A DNA stretch of 64,000 nt from NCBI GenBank assembly GCA_964030475.1, contig CAXIPT010000006.1:1266315-1330314 (forward strand), read 5' to 3'. Under the pieces are notes generated by a model. The model did no database searches. It had not been told where the DNA came from and saw only the letters and a program-made list of their open reading frames with translations. The position numbers and the translations under genes are program-made. Shown one piece after another: positions 23,610-34,925 of this stretch (position 1 is the stretch's first letter; the number at the start of each line of letters is the position of its first letter). Origin of the DNA: Tethya wilhelma (taxonomy: Eukaryota; Porifera; Demospongiae; Tethyida; Tethyidae).

Positions 23610-24582
23610 AAAACCAACTAAGATAGTGTGTACTTGTGTACATATTGCTTAGTCTATTGAGATCCACTTCCTGTGTGAGTGTGGGGAAGAGAAGTAAGAA
23701 CTATAACTTGATAAATGAGAAGGATTAGTCTCAGACTTGTATTGGTTGTAAGTAAGAGGTTTTAAAAGTGAAAATAAAACAGGGACTAGCTCACTAGATA
23801 TACAAAGTCTTTGTAAAAGTATACAGATGTCATAAAAACATTAACAATACCATACCTATTCATGCTAGTACACATTTTATACATGAAAAGCAAAAGTTCT
23901 CTACATATAGTGCAACTTACCGCAGTCTTTCTCTAATTGACTTCTCCCCTCTTATGGACAACTGGGCTAGAGCATTCAAACTGAAAGTGAATACAACAGA
24001 TAAGAATAACAAAAAATATACACCAACCTATAGCCATTGCTTTAGAACAAAACACTACAGTGATAGTAGGTACCTTGTGAGTCCAATGGATGGAAGAGTG
24101 ATGAGCATTAGTAAGAGGAAGAAGAACGTCTTTCTCATGATAGTCTGCTCACGGAATGATCTAGATAGATATTATTTGTACCAAATAAGTAACTACAAGC
24201 TTTAAAAAAATTATAGCAATACAAACAACAGGCATGTACAAGGTAAGAACTAGCTTTGTTCCCAGGCTACATGTGTGTGCTGCTATATTTAATATATTGG
24301 CAATTTTACCAGACACATAATTATGGATACTTTTAGAAATAATAAAAAAGAAAAGATTTTTGACACAATAAACCAACAATAGCAATGCATCAGGATAGCT
24401 AAGACCATAATGCATGCACTCAATACGAAGTATAACGCAAGTGCACCTTGTTGAGTCAGCAACTTGGCATGTGATCGAGTCCCATTTCAATGTATGGTGA
24501 TTAAATGACTGAAATGCAACTAATAAAGTTGTCAACTCAGCAAAGACATGCACTCATGTATGTGTGTGTGTGTGTATGTGTG

Positions 24583-24647
<65 letters not shown>

Positions 24648-25837
24648 CACTTTGTCCAGTGAGCTTCGAGGTAGCTGCTTCTTGAGACAAAAAACGGCAA
24701 CAAAGAAGCAAAGAGAAGGAGAAGCAATGAAGAAAAGTAGAGCTTGAAGAACTGATTCACTTCAACTGTCTGTTAGTGAATGCAAGTGTATGTAACCGAT
24801 TCAGAATAATATAACAATAACTGTTTGCAACTATGTTAGATTATTGTCTGAATTTCAACCTTATTTTATAATACAGAAACTAACAGCATTTTATCCCCAA
24901 TTTTTTCCTGTAATGTATATACGTATCGGCTTGGACAACTCATCCGCGAAAGTTAAACCACAAAAATGCTTGACTAGAGACATCTGCAAAAGCTTGACAC
25001 TGCAAAACTTCCCACTGTACGGTACAGGATACTTACTACAGTACTGTTGTCTACAGGGAGGGTGTCAACTGTACTGGCTCTGATTTCATCAATGGTAGCA
25101 ACAATGATGGAAGGAGTTGAGAAGAAGAACAAGATGACAAAGAGAGCTGTTTGAAATGTGTATGAGTGCATGTGTGAATACAAGTGCCATGTGTAAACTG
25201 ACTCAAAAGCTTTAGAGTTAGCTGTATGTGACCTCACCAAAATTAATGACAATCCATCTTAGCCACCACAACACATAGTGGACTGACAAGTTCTCCCTGC
25301 AACAAAACAAAATACATGAAGTGACTAAGGGATCATCCAACAGTGCATGGTAACAACACAGCAAAAGGTTTTGCAAGTTGTTAGGCGATTACTACTATAA
25401 AATTATTATTTGAAAACTAAAAAGTTTTGTGCTGATCGTGGTAATGGTGAATATATATGTATCACAGCTCTAAATTTTTGCAGTATCTAATTTCTGTGAT
25501 TATTGTACATCAAACATTATCAGCACAAATTGTTTAATGAAAATGGATGTACTCATGTAGATATTATCTAAAAAGCTTATTCAACAAAAATTTGCAATAA
25601 TACTATATACAAAAAATTAAGTGGTACTATGTATGCCACAAAATATTGTAGTTTAGAAACAATTGTCATACTTACATCGTGTACTTATATTATGCATGTA
25701 TACATTTATATTCACATACATACCACAGTATATCCATTGGGAAAGGGGCAGTATTGACCCACCACTTGCTAGCCCTCACACTCCTGTACATGCTCGATCT
25801 AGGCTTACGACGAAAGATTTTGTAAGAGTGATGGAAG

Positions 25838-25873
<36 letters not shown>

Positions 25874-25874
25874 N

Positions 25875-25926
<52 letters not shown>

Positions 25927-27330
25927 TGTGTATGTGTGAACACTATACACAACACTGACCCAACCTTATTTCCAGGCTCTCTATAATATTATATACCTGT
26001 GAATATTATTGCCAAGAAAAAAGACAGGGAAAAAGGCTGGTACGTCAAATCATGTTAATGGTGTAGCCTGTAAAAATTAGTATGCTTAAATTCCATCTGC
26101 TTTGAGTACACTGTCAGAAGTAAAATAATGAGATCTGTGTAAAACTTTTCTTATGGGACAAAATAGCTAACTTTTGACTGGTAAGGTGTAGGAAGTTGGA
26201 AAAGCAATCAAATGAATTAGCACTTTCCAATGGTGCGCTTGAAATTTTGAAATCAGTTGAATAAGAAGAAAGTTATATGATTTTTCTACCAGCATTCTTA
26301 AAACAGATGTTCTTTAGTAAAGAAATCGAACAAACTCTCTCTTTACAGGTCACATGATTTACATAATTTCACATACCAGGCTATCTCCCTTCTATTATTT
26401 ACAGGGAGCAAGGGGCTGGGAACGAGGCTAACCGTGACTGATGATAAATATATCACCAAAGACACTTCTTCAACTTGTCTTTACCTCTTAGCATCCTGTT
26501 TCCTCCTAAAGGTTATAAACGCAATATTCAGCCTCTTCTTGTCCCTTACAACAGTTTTCTCTTGCTCAATATCCCTCTTCAACTTGCTCAGAGTATCTTC
26601 CAAGTATGACTTTGCATCAATCTGCAGATTAAAATGACATTGTGATTGAAGCATTGCTTACTGTGTTGGTACAATGTAGGTTGCCTTGAAAGAAGCAAAA
26701 TAAGTATAGTATGGGTGTGCCTTCAGTGAGTATGAGAGTGTGTGCTTGTGATCAAGTCCCATTGCAATCCTATTGAGGTCACATGATTAGAATGTAATTA
26801 ACAGACTTTGCCAGCTCAGCAAAAGGCACACTTGGTTGCCATAAATGCACCTCAACCTTTCATAGTACATTCATACATACAGCGGCTACCCCAATTTGAG
26901 AGAACAGCAGAGGAATCCAACAAATAGGTATAATTTTGAGCCTAAATACATCATTTATTTTGGTCTTACACAAGTATGGACTGATCGACTTACATCATAG
27001 GCAGTTGTACAACAGCATATCTGCTTCCATCCAACACGAGTTGTTTCTCTGATTCTCAGCTCATTAAAAATACTATCAACACACTCCAGTCTCTCAGTCA
27101 CAGAAGAGCTACATGCACATGACATCAGTCAACACAAAGGGAAGTATTTTAGGATATTTTGAGCACCACTAACATCATTAATTATTATATGAAAGTTAAG
27201 ATATTATCATACAATATTGTTAGGTATTGGTGGGTCTAGAGTGACTTACAGTTTGGCTGAGAGTTTTGTGATCTTTGAGACATCATAGGCCATTTGGATG
27301 TCTGCAATGACTGCATTGGGCATTGCTTCC
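21357..27330 (-). CDS. TMEM63/CSC1-like (OSCA family) cation channel, 15 exons visible, 5' end missing
   Basis: Exons, all with matching phase and GT-AG borders: 27250-27330, 26994-27108, 26485-26621, 25724-25798, 25238-25296, 25037-25146, 24651-24769, 24074-24160, 23921-23980, 23321-23486, 22933-23038, 22278-22451, 21999-22141, 21791-21883, 21357-21665. The product follows the animal TMEM63 order: PHM7_cyt-like cytosolic domain, pore helices with FFFSTPSIIVATID, LPSIGL, CVYLPNNGAYFVGYV, YSLTTPIIVPFG and YYIDRYNIFYVYQP, then an acidic/Ser-rich tail. The family forms mechanically or osmotically gated cation channels in plasma or endosomal membranes (family knowledge). The N-terminal membrane segment is absent: upstream of the undetermined base at 27431 the sequence belongs to another gene. 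Exons fitting the missing part, in compatible phase, lie at 58782-60818 on the other strand. Confidence 0.85.
23489..23608. repeat. (TG)n and (CAA)n microsatellites in a TMEM63 intron
   Basis: A TG tract at about 23500-23528 lies just upstream (on the gene strand) of the exon ending at 23486. It is followed by about 17 CAA repeats at 23553-23608. Long frames of valine or cysteine here are repeat artefacts. Confidence 0.9.
24562..24646. repeat. (TG)n-(AG)n microsatellite
   Basis: A TG tract is followed by an AG tract of about 60 bases. The AG tract runs into the donor of the TMEM63 exon starting at 24651, so on the gene strand a (CT)n tract begins directly after the splice donor. Confidence 0.9.
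25837..25927. repeat. (TG)n microsatellite with one undetermined base
   Basis: About 45 TG units, broken by an undetermined base at 25874, just upstream (gene strand) of the TMEM63 exon 25724-25798. Its length is likely unreliable. Confidence 0.9.
26485..27330 (-). CDS. TMEM63 exons encoding the cytosolic (PHM7_cyt-like) domain
   Basis: Three exons. 27250-27330 reads EAMPNAVIADIQMAYDVSKI, matching the VVDVQLCYNVAKL strand-helix of vertebrate TMEM63. 26994-27108 reads SSVTERLECVDSIFNELRIR and ends in a CCC cluster, the place where TMEM63 proteins carry Cys-rich sequence. 26485-26621 ends with LNIAFITFRRKQDAKR, matching the conserved AFVTF strand. Introns are about 140 and 370 bases. The exon 27250-27330 is preceded by a (TG)n tract and then the undetermined base at 27431. 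Confidence 0.8.
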
Positions 27331-27342
27331 CTAGGTGCGTAT

Positions 27343-27357
27343 GTGTGTGTGTGTGTG

Positions 27358-27402
<45 letters not shown>
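27343..27402. repeat. (TG)n microsatellite next to an assembly join
   Basis: TG repeats with a CATG interruption between the TMEM63 exon at 27250-27330 and the undetermined base at 27431. The plus-strand TMEM63 copy has an (AC)n tract before the same exon (60919-60966), also directly beside an undetermined base. Confidence 0.9.
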
Positions 27403-27431
27403 ACATATGCATGTGTGAACATATGTGCACN

Positions 27432-28154
27432 CTCTCACTGCTGGGTTCCAGCAGTGTGTGTAGAACAGCTCTGTGAGAGAAGACCAGTTGGGGATGGTTA
27501 TGACAGACAGCAACCACGTCAGGCAACTGGAGGAGGGGAGGGAGGAGAAGAACAGAACAAGAGCTCAATGATAACCCATTCACAGTACATACACCACGTT
27601 CTTGTGTTAGAAAAGATGAATGCACTAATGTCTTATTCTAGATAAATACCGTATAGCACAAAATATTGGCCGGAATAAAATTTGGCGAATCGTCAAAAAT
27701 TTCATGATTGGCGGATTTTATTTTGGCGTTAGCGCTTGCAGCAATACACCTATTTCATATGTGCATGAAAAATAACTGTTTGGTGGATTTAATACAGGCA
27801 GTCCTTACCAAAACTGCCAATATTAAAAACCACCAATTTTTTGTACTATACGGTACAGTTTTTAGTTAACTTGTAGTCTGTGCATTCGTAGCAAAACACT
27901 GTAGATATTCTCTATCTTATTCACCATGCACTGGTTTGGATTTAATGCTCCAATGGTCATATTGTACATTTATAGTTGTACGTGCATGCGCATGCTTTTA
28001 ACTGGTGATTCAATATTCAGTTTGATAACTGCAGGTATACAGCGGTAGGTTGAGCCTACCTTCTCCACCGTGGAAGAGCTCTTTCCCTGCATGAGAAGAC
28101 AGAGTATGATGTGCTCCAAGAGATGGGCCTTCAACACCGACACCACACCAGACT
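27432..28154 (-). CDS. Two exons of an unidentified helical protein
   Basis: Exon 28060-28154 (acceptor CCCTCAG, donor GTAGGC) reads SGVVSVLKAHLLEHIILCLL then MQGKSSSTVEK. Exon 27432-27526 (acceptor CCTCCTCCAG) reads LPDVVAVCHNHPQLVFSHRA then VLHTLLEPSSE, and is cut by the undetermined base at 27431. Composition and splice signals look real, and the amphipathic helices recall HEAT/ARM-like proteins, but I do not recognise the family. It is unrelated to TMEM63, so the junction at 27431 probably joins two loci. Confidence 0.5.
27647..27855. mobile_element. MITE with TACCGTAT...ATACGGTA ends
   Basis: Same family as 16188-16407: TACCGTATAGCACAAAATAT at the left, ACTATACGGTA at the right, TTGGCGGATT motifs inside. 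It sits in the intron between the two unidentified exons. Confidence 0.75.
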
Positions 28155-28554
28155 CTGAGGGAGAGAGACAAAAGGATATGACCATGTACTAGGAGTACAC
28201 ATAGTGCATATAAGTGCCTCACGCGTTTGATATCGACTACCTTTCGGTATGATGGTGTAGCTGTATGTACATACGTATTATACCTATAATAGCTAGCCAG
28301 CTGGACAACTTTACTAAGGAAGAATCATTCTTGTAGCTCTTGGTGCAATCTGTTGTAACTGGAAGCATAGCTAGGCTGTTAGACCAAACATACTAAAAAA
28401 ATTAGAGCTCAGTTTGCACTGAGCAGCCGCTTCAGAAATCGTAACTTTATGCCATAGACTATGCCACAAAATTGTTCCAAAATATGCGGGCCTTGTCCAG
28501 TCTTAGCTGACAAATAAATGACTAAGAGAATATCTAAGGGCATAGAGTATGTTC

Positions 28555-29369
28555 TTTTTGAGACACGAAAACATGGTAATTTAGGTTTTTGGGTTCCATC
28601 ATGGTGTGATGGTTTTAGGTTCTTGGGTTCCATCACGGTATGATGGTTTTAGGTTCTTAGGTTTTCATCACGGTGTGATGGTTTCAGGTTCTTAATTGGG
28701 TTTTCATCAGGTGTGATGGTTTTAGGTTCTTGGATTTTCATCACATGTGATGGTTTTAGGTTCTTGGGTTCCATCATGGTATGATGGTTTTAGGTTCTTG
28801 GGTTTTCATCACGGTATGATGGTTCTAGGTTCTTAGGTTTTCATCAGGTGTGATGATTTTAGGTTCTTGGATTTTCATCACATGTGATGGTTTTAGGTTC
28901 TTGGGTTCCATCATGGTATGATGGTTTTAGGTTCTTGGGTTTTCATCACATGTGATGGTTTTAGGTTCTTGGGTTCCATCATGGTATGATGGTTTTAGGT
29001 TCTTAGGTTTTCATCACGTGTGATGGTTTTAGGTTCTTGGATTTTCATCACATGTGATGGTTTTAGGTTCTTGGGTTCCATCATGGTATGATAGTTTTAG
29101 GTTCTTGGGTTTTCATCACATGTGATGGTTTTAGGTTCTTGGGTTTTCATTATGGTATGATGGTTTTAGGTTCTTGGGTTTTCATCACGTGTGATGGTTT
29201 CAGGTTCTTAATTGGGTTTTCATCAGGTGTGATGGTTTTAGGTTCTTGGGTTTTCATCAGGTGTGATGGTTTTAGGTTCTTGGATTTTCATCACATGTGA
29301 TGGTTTTAGGTTCTTGGGTTCCATCATGGTATGATGGTTTTAGGTTCTTGGGTTTTCATCACGGTATGA
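28555..29369. repeat. Minisatellite, about 33-36 bp unit
   Basis: Tandem units of the form GATGGTTTTAGGTTCTTGGG followed by TTTTCATCAC or TTCCATCATG plus GTGT/GGTAT. At least 20 units in view with alternating variants, running into the 881-base gap. The open frames here (GFRFLGFH repeats) are by-products. The array size is unknown because the gap lies within or beside it. Confidence 0.9.
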
Positions 29370-30250
29370 NNNNNNNNNNNNNNNNNNNNNNNNNNNNNNN
29401 NNNNNNNNNNNNNNNNNNNNNNNNNNNNNNNNNNNNNNNNNNNNNNNNNNNNNNNNNNNNNNNNNNNNNNNNNNNNNNNNNNNNNNNNNNNNNNNNNNNN
29501 NNNNNNNNNNNNNNNNNNNNNNNNNNNNNNNNNNNNNNNNNNNNNNNNNNNNNNNNNNNNNNNNNNNNNNNNNNNNNNNNNNNNNNNNNNNNNNNNNNNN
29601 NNNNNNNNNNNNNNNNNNNNNNNNNNNNNNNNNNNNNNNNNNNNNNNNNNNNNNNNNNNNNNNNNNNNNNNNNNNNNNNNNNNNNNNNNNNNNNNNNNNN
29701 NNNNNNNNNNNNNNNNNNNNNNNNNNNNNNNNNNNNNNNNNNNNNNNNNNNNNNNNNNNNNNNNNNNNNNNNNNNNNNNNNNNNNNNNNNNNNNNNNNNN
29801 NNNNNNNNNNNNNNNNNNNNNNNNNNNNNNNNNNNNNNNNNNNNNNNNNNNNNNNNNNNNNNNNNNNNNNNNNNNNNNNNNNNNNNNNNNNNNNNNNNNN
29901 NNNNNNNNNNNNNNNNNNNNNNNNNNNNNNNNNNNNNNNNNNNNNNNNNNNNNNNNNNNNNNNNNNNNNNNNNNNNNNNNNNNNNNNNNNNNNNNNNNNN
30001 NNNNNNNNNNNNNNNNNNNNNNNNNNNNNNNNNNNNNNNNNNNNNNNNNNNNNNNNNNNNNNNNNNNNNNNNNNNNNNNNNNNNNNNNNNNNNNNNNNNN
30101 NNNNNNNNNNNNNNNNNNNNNNNNNNNNNNNNNNNNNNNNNNNNNNNNNNNNNNNNNNNNNNNNNNNNNNNNNNNNNNNNNNNNNNNNNNNNNNNNNNNN
30201 NNNNNNNNNNNNNNNNNNNNNNNNNNNNNNNNNNNNNNNNNNNNNNNNNN
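29370..30250. other. Assembly gap
   Basis: Run of undetermined bases. It starts inside the minisatellite and ends in an arm of the palindromic element, so it probably hides more repeat sequence. Confidence 0.99.
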
Positions 30251-30455
30251 CTTTTGCCATCGGTTTTTAGCGCCTCTCATTGAGTAGCTAGATACAAGGC
30301 GAAAAGTGCCTCCTCCATATGGCCGCCATTAATTTCTACACTCATGCATAATTCATTAGCTTCTAAGAACATTCGAATTGACGACCCTTTCCACACACAA
30401 AAGTGTGCGTTATTTGGAATTAAATGCACTGAAGTTGCCTGGAACTATTTTGTGA
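30251..30455. mobile_element. Partial arm of the 1-kb palindromic element
   Basis: CTAGATACAAGGCGAAAAGT, the GCCGCCATTAATTTCTACAC segment and GACGACCC match the outer right arm at 20285-20400. The left end is lost in the gap. Confidence 0.6.
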
Positions 30456-30673
30456 TACCGTATTGCGGGAAATTTTTGTATGGTGCAAATTTTCGTATTT
30501 TTCGTATGCCGTTCGAATATACGAAAATTAAAACTGCGAAAATTTAACTTCCGCATTATGCGTATACGAGCGCGCGCCACGTATACGAAATTTAAAACTA
30601 CGAAAAATTTTTCTGGTGCATTTTTAACGATTTATACGAAATTTTGAACTACGAATATTTACGCTATACGGTA
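30456..30673. mobile_element. MITE with TACCGTAT...ATACGGTA ends, divergent subfamily
   Basis: The ends TACCGTATTGCGGGAAATTT and ATTTACGCTATACGGTA are inverted. Inside are repeated ACGAAAATTT/AAATTTTCGT segments. It shares its terminal octamer with the copies at 16188 and 27647, but its interior differs. Confidence 0.65.
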
Positions 30674-30954
30674 CCTGCATGCTCTTGCTCTTCTTAAGAG
30701 ATGAATCAGGACTTTGATTATCATAACATATAGAAAGGCAAGTAAATCTTATGATACAGCTACTGCCTCCAAATGACTGAGATGTGGAGATGTGTGTTTC
30801 ACTTCAGTATCAAGCAGGCTACACAGCTTTAATACTCAGCAGCCCGCCGTTCAGTAGTCTGGCTTGCCAGACTACTAGCTCACAGCTAGCTACACATACC
30901 AACTCAAATGTGATTTGTAAAATTATGGAAAAATGAGAACAAACAAGTAAAAAA

Positions 30955-31445
30955 AACATTGGAAATGTAATGAGACACAGGAATGGCTAAATCGTAAAAA
31001 GAACGCAAACAAGATGAAATGGCTATTAGAGTGTGTAAGGAATTCTTCCTGTGGGCAAAATGAGAGACTCAATAAGGAGATTATTAAATGCAGCCCATAC
31101 AGGAAGAATTCTGCACACACTCTAATAGCCATTTCATCTTGTTTGCGTTCTTTTTACGATTTAGCCATTCCTGTGTCTCATTACATTTCCAATGTTTTTT
31201 TTACTTGTTGAGACATAGGAATGGCCAAATCGTAAAAAAGAAAGCAAACAAGATTGAATGGCTGTATGAGTGTGTAGAGAATTATTCCTATGGGCAACAT
31301 GGAGAGAGAGTACTACATGCAGCCCATACACACAGGAATGATTCTGCACACACTCATATAGCCATTCAATCTTGTTTGCTTTCTTTTTTACGATTTGGCC
31401 ATTCCTACGTCTCAATACATTTCCAATGTTTTTTTCACTTGTCTT
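30955..31445. mobile_element. Two adjacent fold-back elements
   Basis: Two inverted pairs lie side by side: 30956-31066 with 31092-31202, and 31205-31300 with 31322-31440. Both are built from the same segments (ACATTGGAAATGTAATGAGA, AGGAATGGC, AAGAATTCTGCACACACT). The same segments form part of the 19.3-20.3 kb palindrome. Open frames here are shadows of the repeat. Confidence 0.65.
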
Positions 31446-31477
31446 ATTACATTTTCAATGTTTTTTTACTCATTTGT

Positions 31478-32035
31478 GATGTGTCAAGCGAAAACCTGAC
31501 GTTTGGGAAATTATTGTTTTTCGAGTAAAATGCGGTTTTAGTTTAATTCGTGTTTTTGCGTGAATTTTTTTTTACTGCACGGATGGGTTGCGCTACATTT
31601 CAGCATGCTCCACGCAAAATTTGACGGGTGGAGCTGCTTCAGTTGCAGAGATATAGACGGTAATACTAGCCTAGTTCTTTGTATTTAGTTGCTAACACGG
31701 AGAACAGTTGCTATGCTGTCCAACAGACCGTAGTGAATATTAATGAGATAGGCAACTGCTGATAAAAATGAATTATTGTTCAGTGTAGTTTCTGCTTTAT
31801 TCGCTTTTTTCCACAGAATTTTGGTAAAGCACATGCACAGAGAGATCAGCTAAAGCTTCTGATATGCTTGTCTAATTCAAGCGCCCACATAGAGTAGCTT
31901 TGTGTTGCCTCACCCTGTACGCAATAGCATACAGGTTATTCTGAGGCTTATCTTAGTTCCTAGAACCTAGAATCTACCACTTTACTAGCAAGCGCTTACC
32001 TCCACGAGTCCAGTAGCCTTCTCCTGGGTCCTAAG
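31478..32035. mobile_element. Truncated inverted copy of the 18053-18962 element
   Basis: The left end (AAGCGAAAACCTGACGTTTG) equals the complement of the right end of the 18-kb element. Homology continues through AAAATGCGGTTTTAGTTTAA to the GAGTCCAGTAGCC...CTGGGTCC segment, where it stops about 330 bases short of the other terminus. Confidence 0.7.
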
Positions 32036-32124
32036 AAGTGGCGTTAGAGACAGAAAGTTATCCAACAAAAATTTAACCCTTTTTTAGCTCATTCCCAATT
32101 CTCCTCACGTTTTTCTGCTTTCAG

Positions 32125-32375
32125 CGCTAATCTAAGAGGACTCCTGAATTTGCAACTTGAAGCCAAACCACCATCCTGTGTGGAGTTACACAGCAAAAGA
32201 GCTGTACAGTTTCTTTCCTCCAAGGTTTTGCAATCCAGCATACATGAAAAGCATGCCTATAAACCAGTTTAATAGTCCAGTGGCAGTGTTCGAACAGGTT
32301 CAAGCACAGAATGTCAGAGAGAACAGGATTCACATGGTAGCAAAATGCAGAGCCAACTTACAAGCATTATTTTAA
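32125..32375 (+). pseudogene. Orphan terminal exon of an unidentified gene, probable frameshift
   Basis: A strong acceptor (TTTTTCTGCTTTCAG) is followed by an open frame reading ANLRGLLNLQLEAKPPSCVE, LHSKRAVQFLSSKV, then LQSSIHEKHAYKPV and TAA at 32270. A second frame with equally protein-like sequence (FNSPVAVFEQVQAQNVREN, RIHMVAKCRANLQALF, stop at 32375) takes over at the same point. A single-base shift near 32266 would join them. The family is not recognised. It borders the truncated element ending near 32035, so upstream exons may be displaced. Confidence 0.4.
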
Positions 32376-32771
32376 CAGAAAAGTGTTTATTAATCAGGTG
32401 ATTATGATGATAAAAACACTTACATGTAGGTTATACCATGCAATTGAATTAATCATGTACATTACGTATACAACGATGTATATTGACAGGGATTATTGCA
32501 AATCTATCAGCGAGGATGTTTAATAGCTACAAATCTTCGATGAACTTCAGAAAGTGTATCCAAATGGACAAGTTCTGCCATAGCCTGCATGGTAAGATTA
32601 TACAGAATGATGTGAATGATGTGAATTATGTTGGATCGCTTAAGCCTTAAATAATGTATACATACAAAATGATAATAGATAATATTACAAGTAAAAAAAA
32701 CATTGGAAATGTACTTACAGGTGAAATTGAATACTTAATTTTTATTGTGTTATACAGTACCATGCACCCAT

Positions 32772-32777
<6 letters not shown>

Positions 32778-32804
<27 letters not shown>

Positions 32805-32830
32805 GTGATCTCTCTCTCACATGCACACAT

Positions 32831-32874
<44 letters not shown>

Positions 32875-32875
32875 A
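32778..32875. repeat. (TC)n and (AC)n microsatellites
   Basis: A TC tract at about 32777-32802, a short spacer, then an AC tract at about 32829-32872. Confidence 0.9.
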
Positions 32876-33084
32876 GACTCATGTATATATATTAAGTATA
32901 TTTATTACTTGGATGCAAATGCAGATTAAGAAGACTCCTAGTGAGCTAAAGGAGAAAGGGATAGAAAGATAAGAGATAAAGAGAATCAAGCACTCTCAAC
33001 ACCAACTGCTCGATCTCTTCTTGTGGAAGATGAATCCATGAAATCATATCAGCGAAAGCGCCTCTCGCAGTACTATGAAACCAN

Positions 33085-34494
33085 TGTATTTACTAGTTTA
33101 ATTGCTCCACCAAGCATTGAAGTATTGTTTTGAAATTTAACGTAAGACTGATAAGAAACAACAATATCGGAATCTTCAGCAATGATTGTAGAGCCATGTT
33201 TTGACTTGTGTGATGTTATAATGTTGTTAATGAAGTACACTTTGCTATTGTTTTCAAATATCAGTGTGCTTGTTTCAAACTTAGCTGTACCAAAATTGTT
33301 TTGTATATACATTTGATCCACTAGAATAATTCTTGATTTTTTTGCTAGTATTATATACCTTCCAATAGTGTCTAAAATGTTCATGTTTCTAAGTGTTGCA
33401 CGATTAATATTGTAGAACATAAGACCATTACCACAACCACTTCTGTGTATTGTTACATTTTCCATTGTTATATTCCACCACCCATAATAAGAATTACTGA
33501 AGATACTGTTTGTGATCTCTACACGTGAGCTTTTGTCATTTCGCTTGTGTCTTAAAGAAAGACCACTTTTTGAACTGCTCTTTACATATGTTGAAGTTAC
33601 TCCTTTGATTATAATATAGGTTGTTTTAGCACGATATAGCCAAATCAAGTAAAGGTTTCCAGATGATCCAGTGTTTTCATGATAAGTGTTGTTTATGAAT
33701 TGTACTGTTCCATCGTTAGCTATTTCCAATTGAAGGCCACTGCTTTCAAAAATTTTTCCTTTATAAGAACTGGTATGTATGTAGTAGTGACGTTTTGTAG
33801 TGTTCCCATATTCAAATGTTGAATCTATTATGGAATAGTTAAGACTTGTAGTCTGCTTTTCACCAGGTGATTGTATATAGCAATTTACTTCATTGTTTGA
33901 AAGGTTCGTTTTAGATATTTCAAGCTTTTCATGGACATTTTGGATGAAAATTCCAAATCCTTTTGTGTTTGTGATGCTCATGTTTTCTGCACTAAAACTT
34001 ATTACGTTGTCTACAACTAGAGTCATATTAAATGTAGTAGACTCAGTAAAGTTGTGAGGACTGCCACATTTGTCAAAAGTTATTCCAGACATAGTCAATC
34101 TGGTTATATTGATAAATTCAAAACCAATGGCCACATTGACAGTGCATTGTATCAGGCATCTTGCTGATTGGCTCTCATTTTTATTTCCAAATGTAGAAAG
34201 ATTTAAATAATGAAGGCCTTTAATTGTAAGCCTCCTCATGAATCCAATATTGTTACCAATGATATGAGCTCCATGTGAAAAGAGTAGATTTGTGTTCATT
34301 GAGAAATTGCTATCAGCAGTCTGAGTGAAATTGACCAGACCTTCCAGTGTGAAGCACATTTGATGAGGAGGGCATTGCTCCTCACTCTGTACCACGTAAA
34401 TGGTACTTGTATTTCCTACTACAATGTAACATTGAGTTGCGAAGAGAAGTAGTAGGCTTGCTGCCATGACTGTAGTACCTCTAGATATTCCCAT
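33085..34494 (-). CDS. Beta-helix/multi-TM surface protein D (type I), 5' part only
   Basis: 470 codons from a start at 34494 (MGISRGTTVMAASLLLLFAT), chosen because it aligns with the starts of B, C and G. The frame also runs upstream in what are normally untranslated bases. Signal peptide, EEQCPPHQMCFTLEGL signature and most of the beta-helix are present without a stop. The frame ends at GGAIKLVNT against the undetermined base at 33084; what lies beyond is unrelated. The missing remainder starts at the same place in the family alignment, within about a dozen residues, as gene H begins at 56663 on the same strand. Confidence 0.85.
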
Positions 34495-34707
34495 AGTATT
34501 TCTCTTTACTAGACTAAGTGTAATTGGGTAATTTATAATGTGATTCCAACTCATATAGCTGTAGCTTATAGACTCATCCTTGCATTTATTGAATTCCAAT
34601 TATTTATTAACTTGAGAATCATTTCACTGTTGATAATACAAATGTAGAATTGTTATGTACAAAAATATCTATAGCTTAATACTGCTTACAGTTGTTATTG
34701 TGTAGTT

Positions 34708-34925
34708 ATTAAGTCCCAATGTTTATAGTTTTGGGAATAACCTAAGACTTGTTTTTGGACACGGTATTAGTATGTGAATGTAGAATGTACAATAATTTTG
34801 GTTGAAATTCCCACAGGTTACTGTTTTAGCTTAGATATTGAGACGAATTTCTATTGTTTTCACAACAATCGGTGCCCCTTTTTAGTACGATATTTGCATC
34901 TTGCTCAAGTACTGTTGAATGGAGG
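34708..34925 (-). promoter_or_regulatory. Conserved 5' flanking block of type I genes (gene D)
   Basis: On the minus strand the order is the GGGGCACCGATTGT-like segment, GGGAATTTCAACC, GTCCAAAAACAAGTCTTAGG, then ACTATAAACATTGGGACTTA. It is the closest match to the C flank at 8545-8765. It ends about 214 bases before the start codon. Confidence 0.45.

Noticed and set aside
23273..23667. Minus-strand open frames with long Cys, Val or His-Thr runs
   Set aside because: Frames of (CAA)n and (TG)n microsatellites in a TMEM63 intron; only 23321-23486 is exon.
28555..29369. CRISPR-like array (repeats of about 35 bases)
   Set aside because: Units are contiguous variants of one repeat without unique spacers, in a eukaryotic setting; a minisatellite.
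29088..30283. Open frames with GFRFLGFH repeats and runs of undetermined residues
   Set aside because: They are translations of the minisatellite and of the gap.
33002..33083. Frame reading TARSLLVEDESMKSYQRKRL just left of the join at 33084
   Set aside because: Protein-like and possibly an exon, but no convincing acceptor was found, it ends at the join, and no family is recognised. Too weak to annotate.
34495..34599. Upstream ATG extending gene D by 35 codons
   Set aside because: The extension has no signal-peptide character, and the downstream MGIS aligns with the starts of B, C and G.
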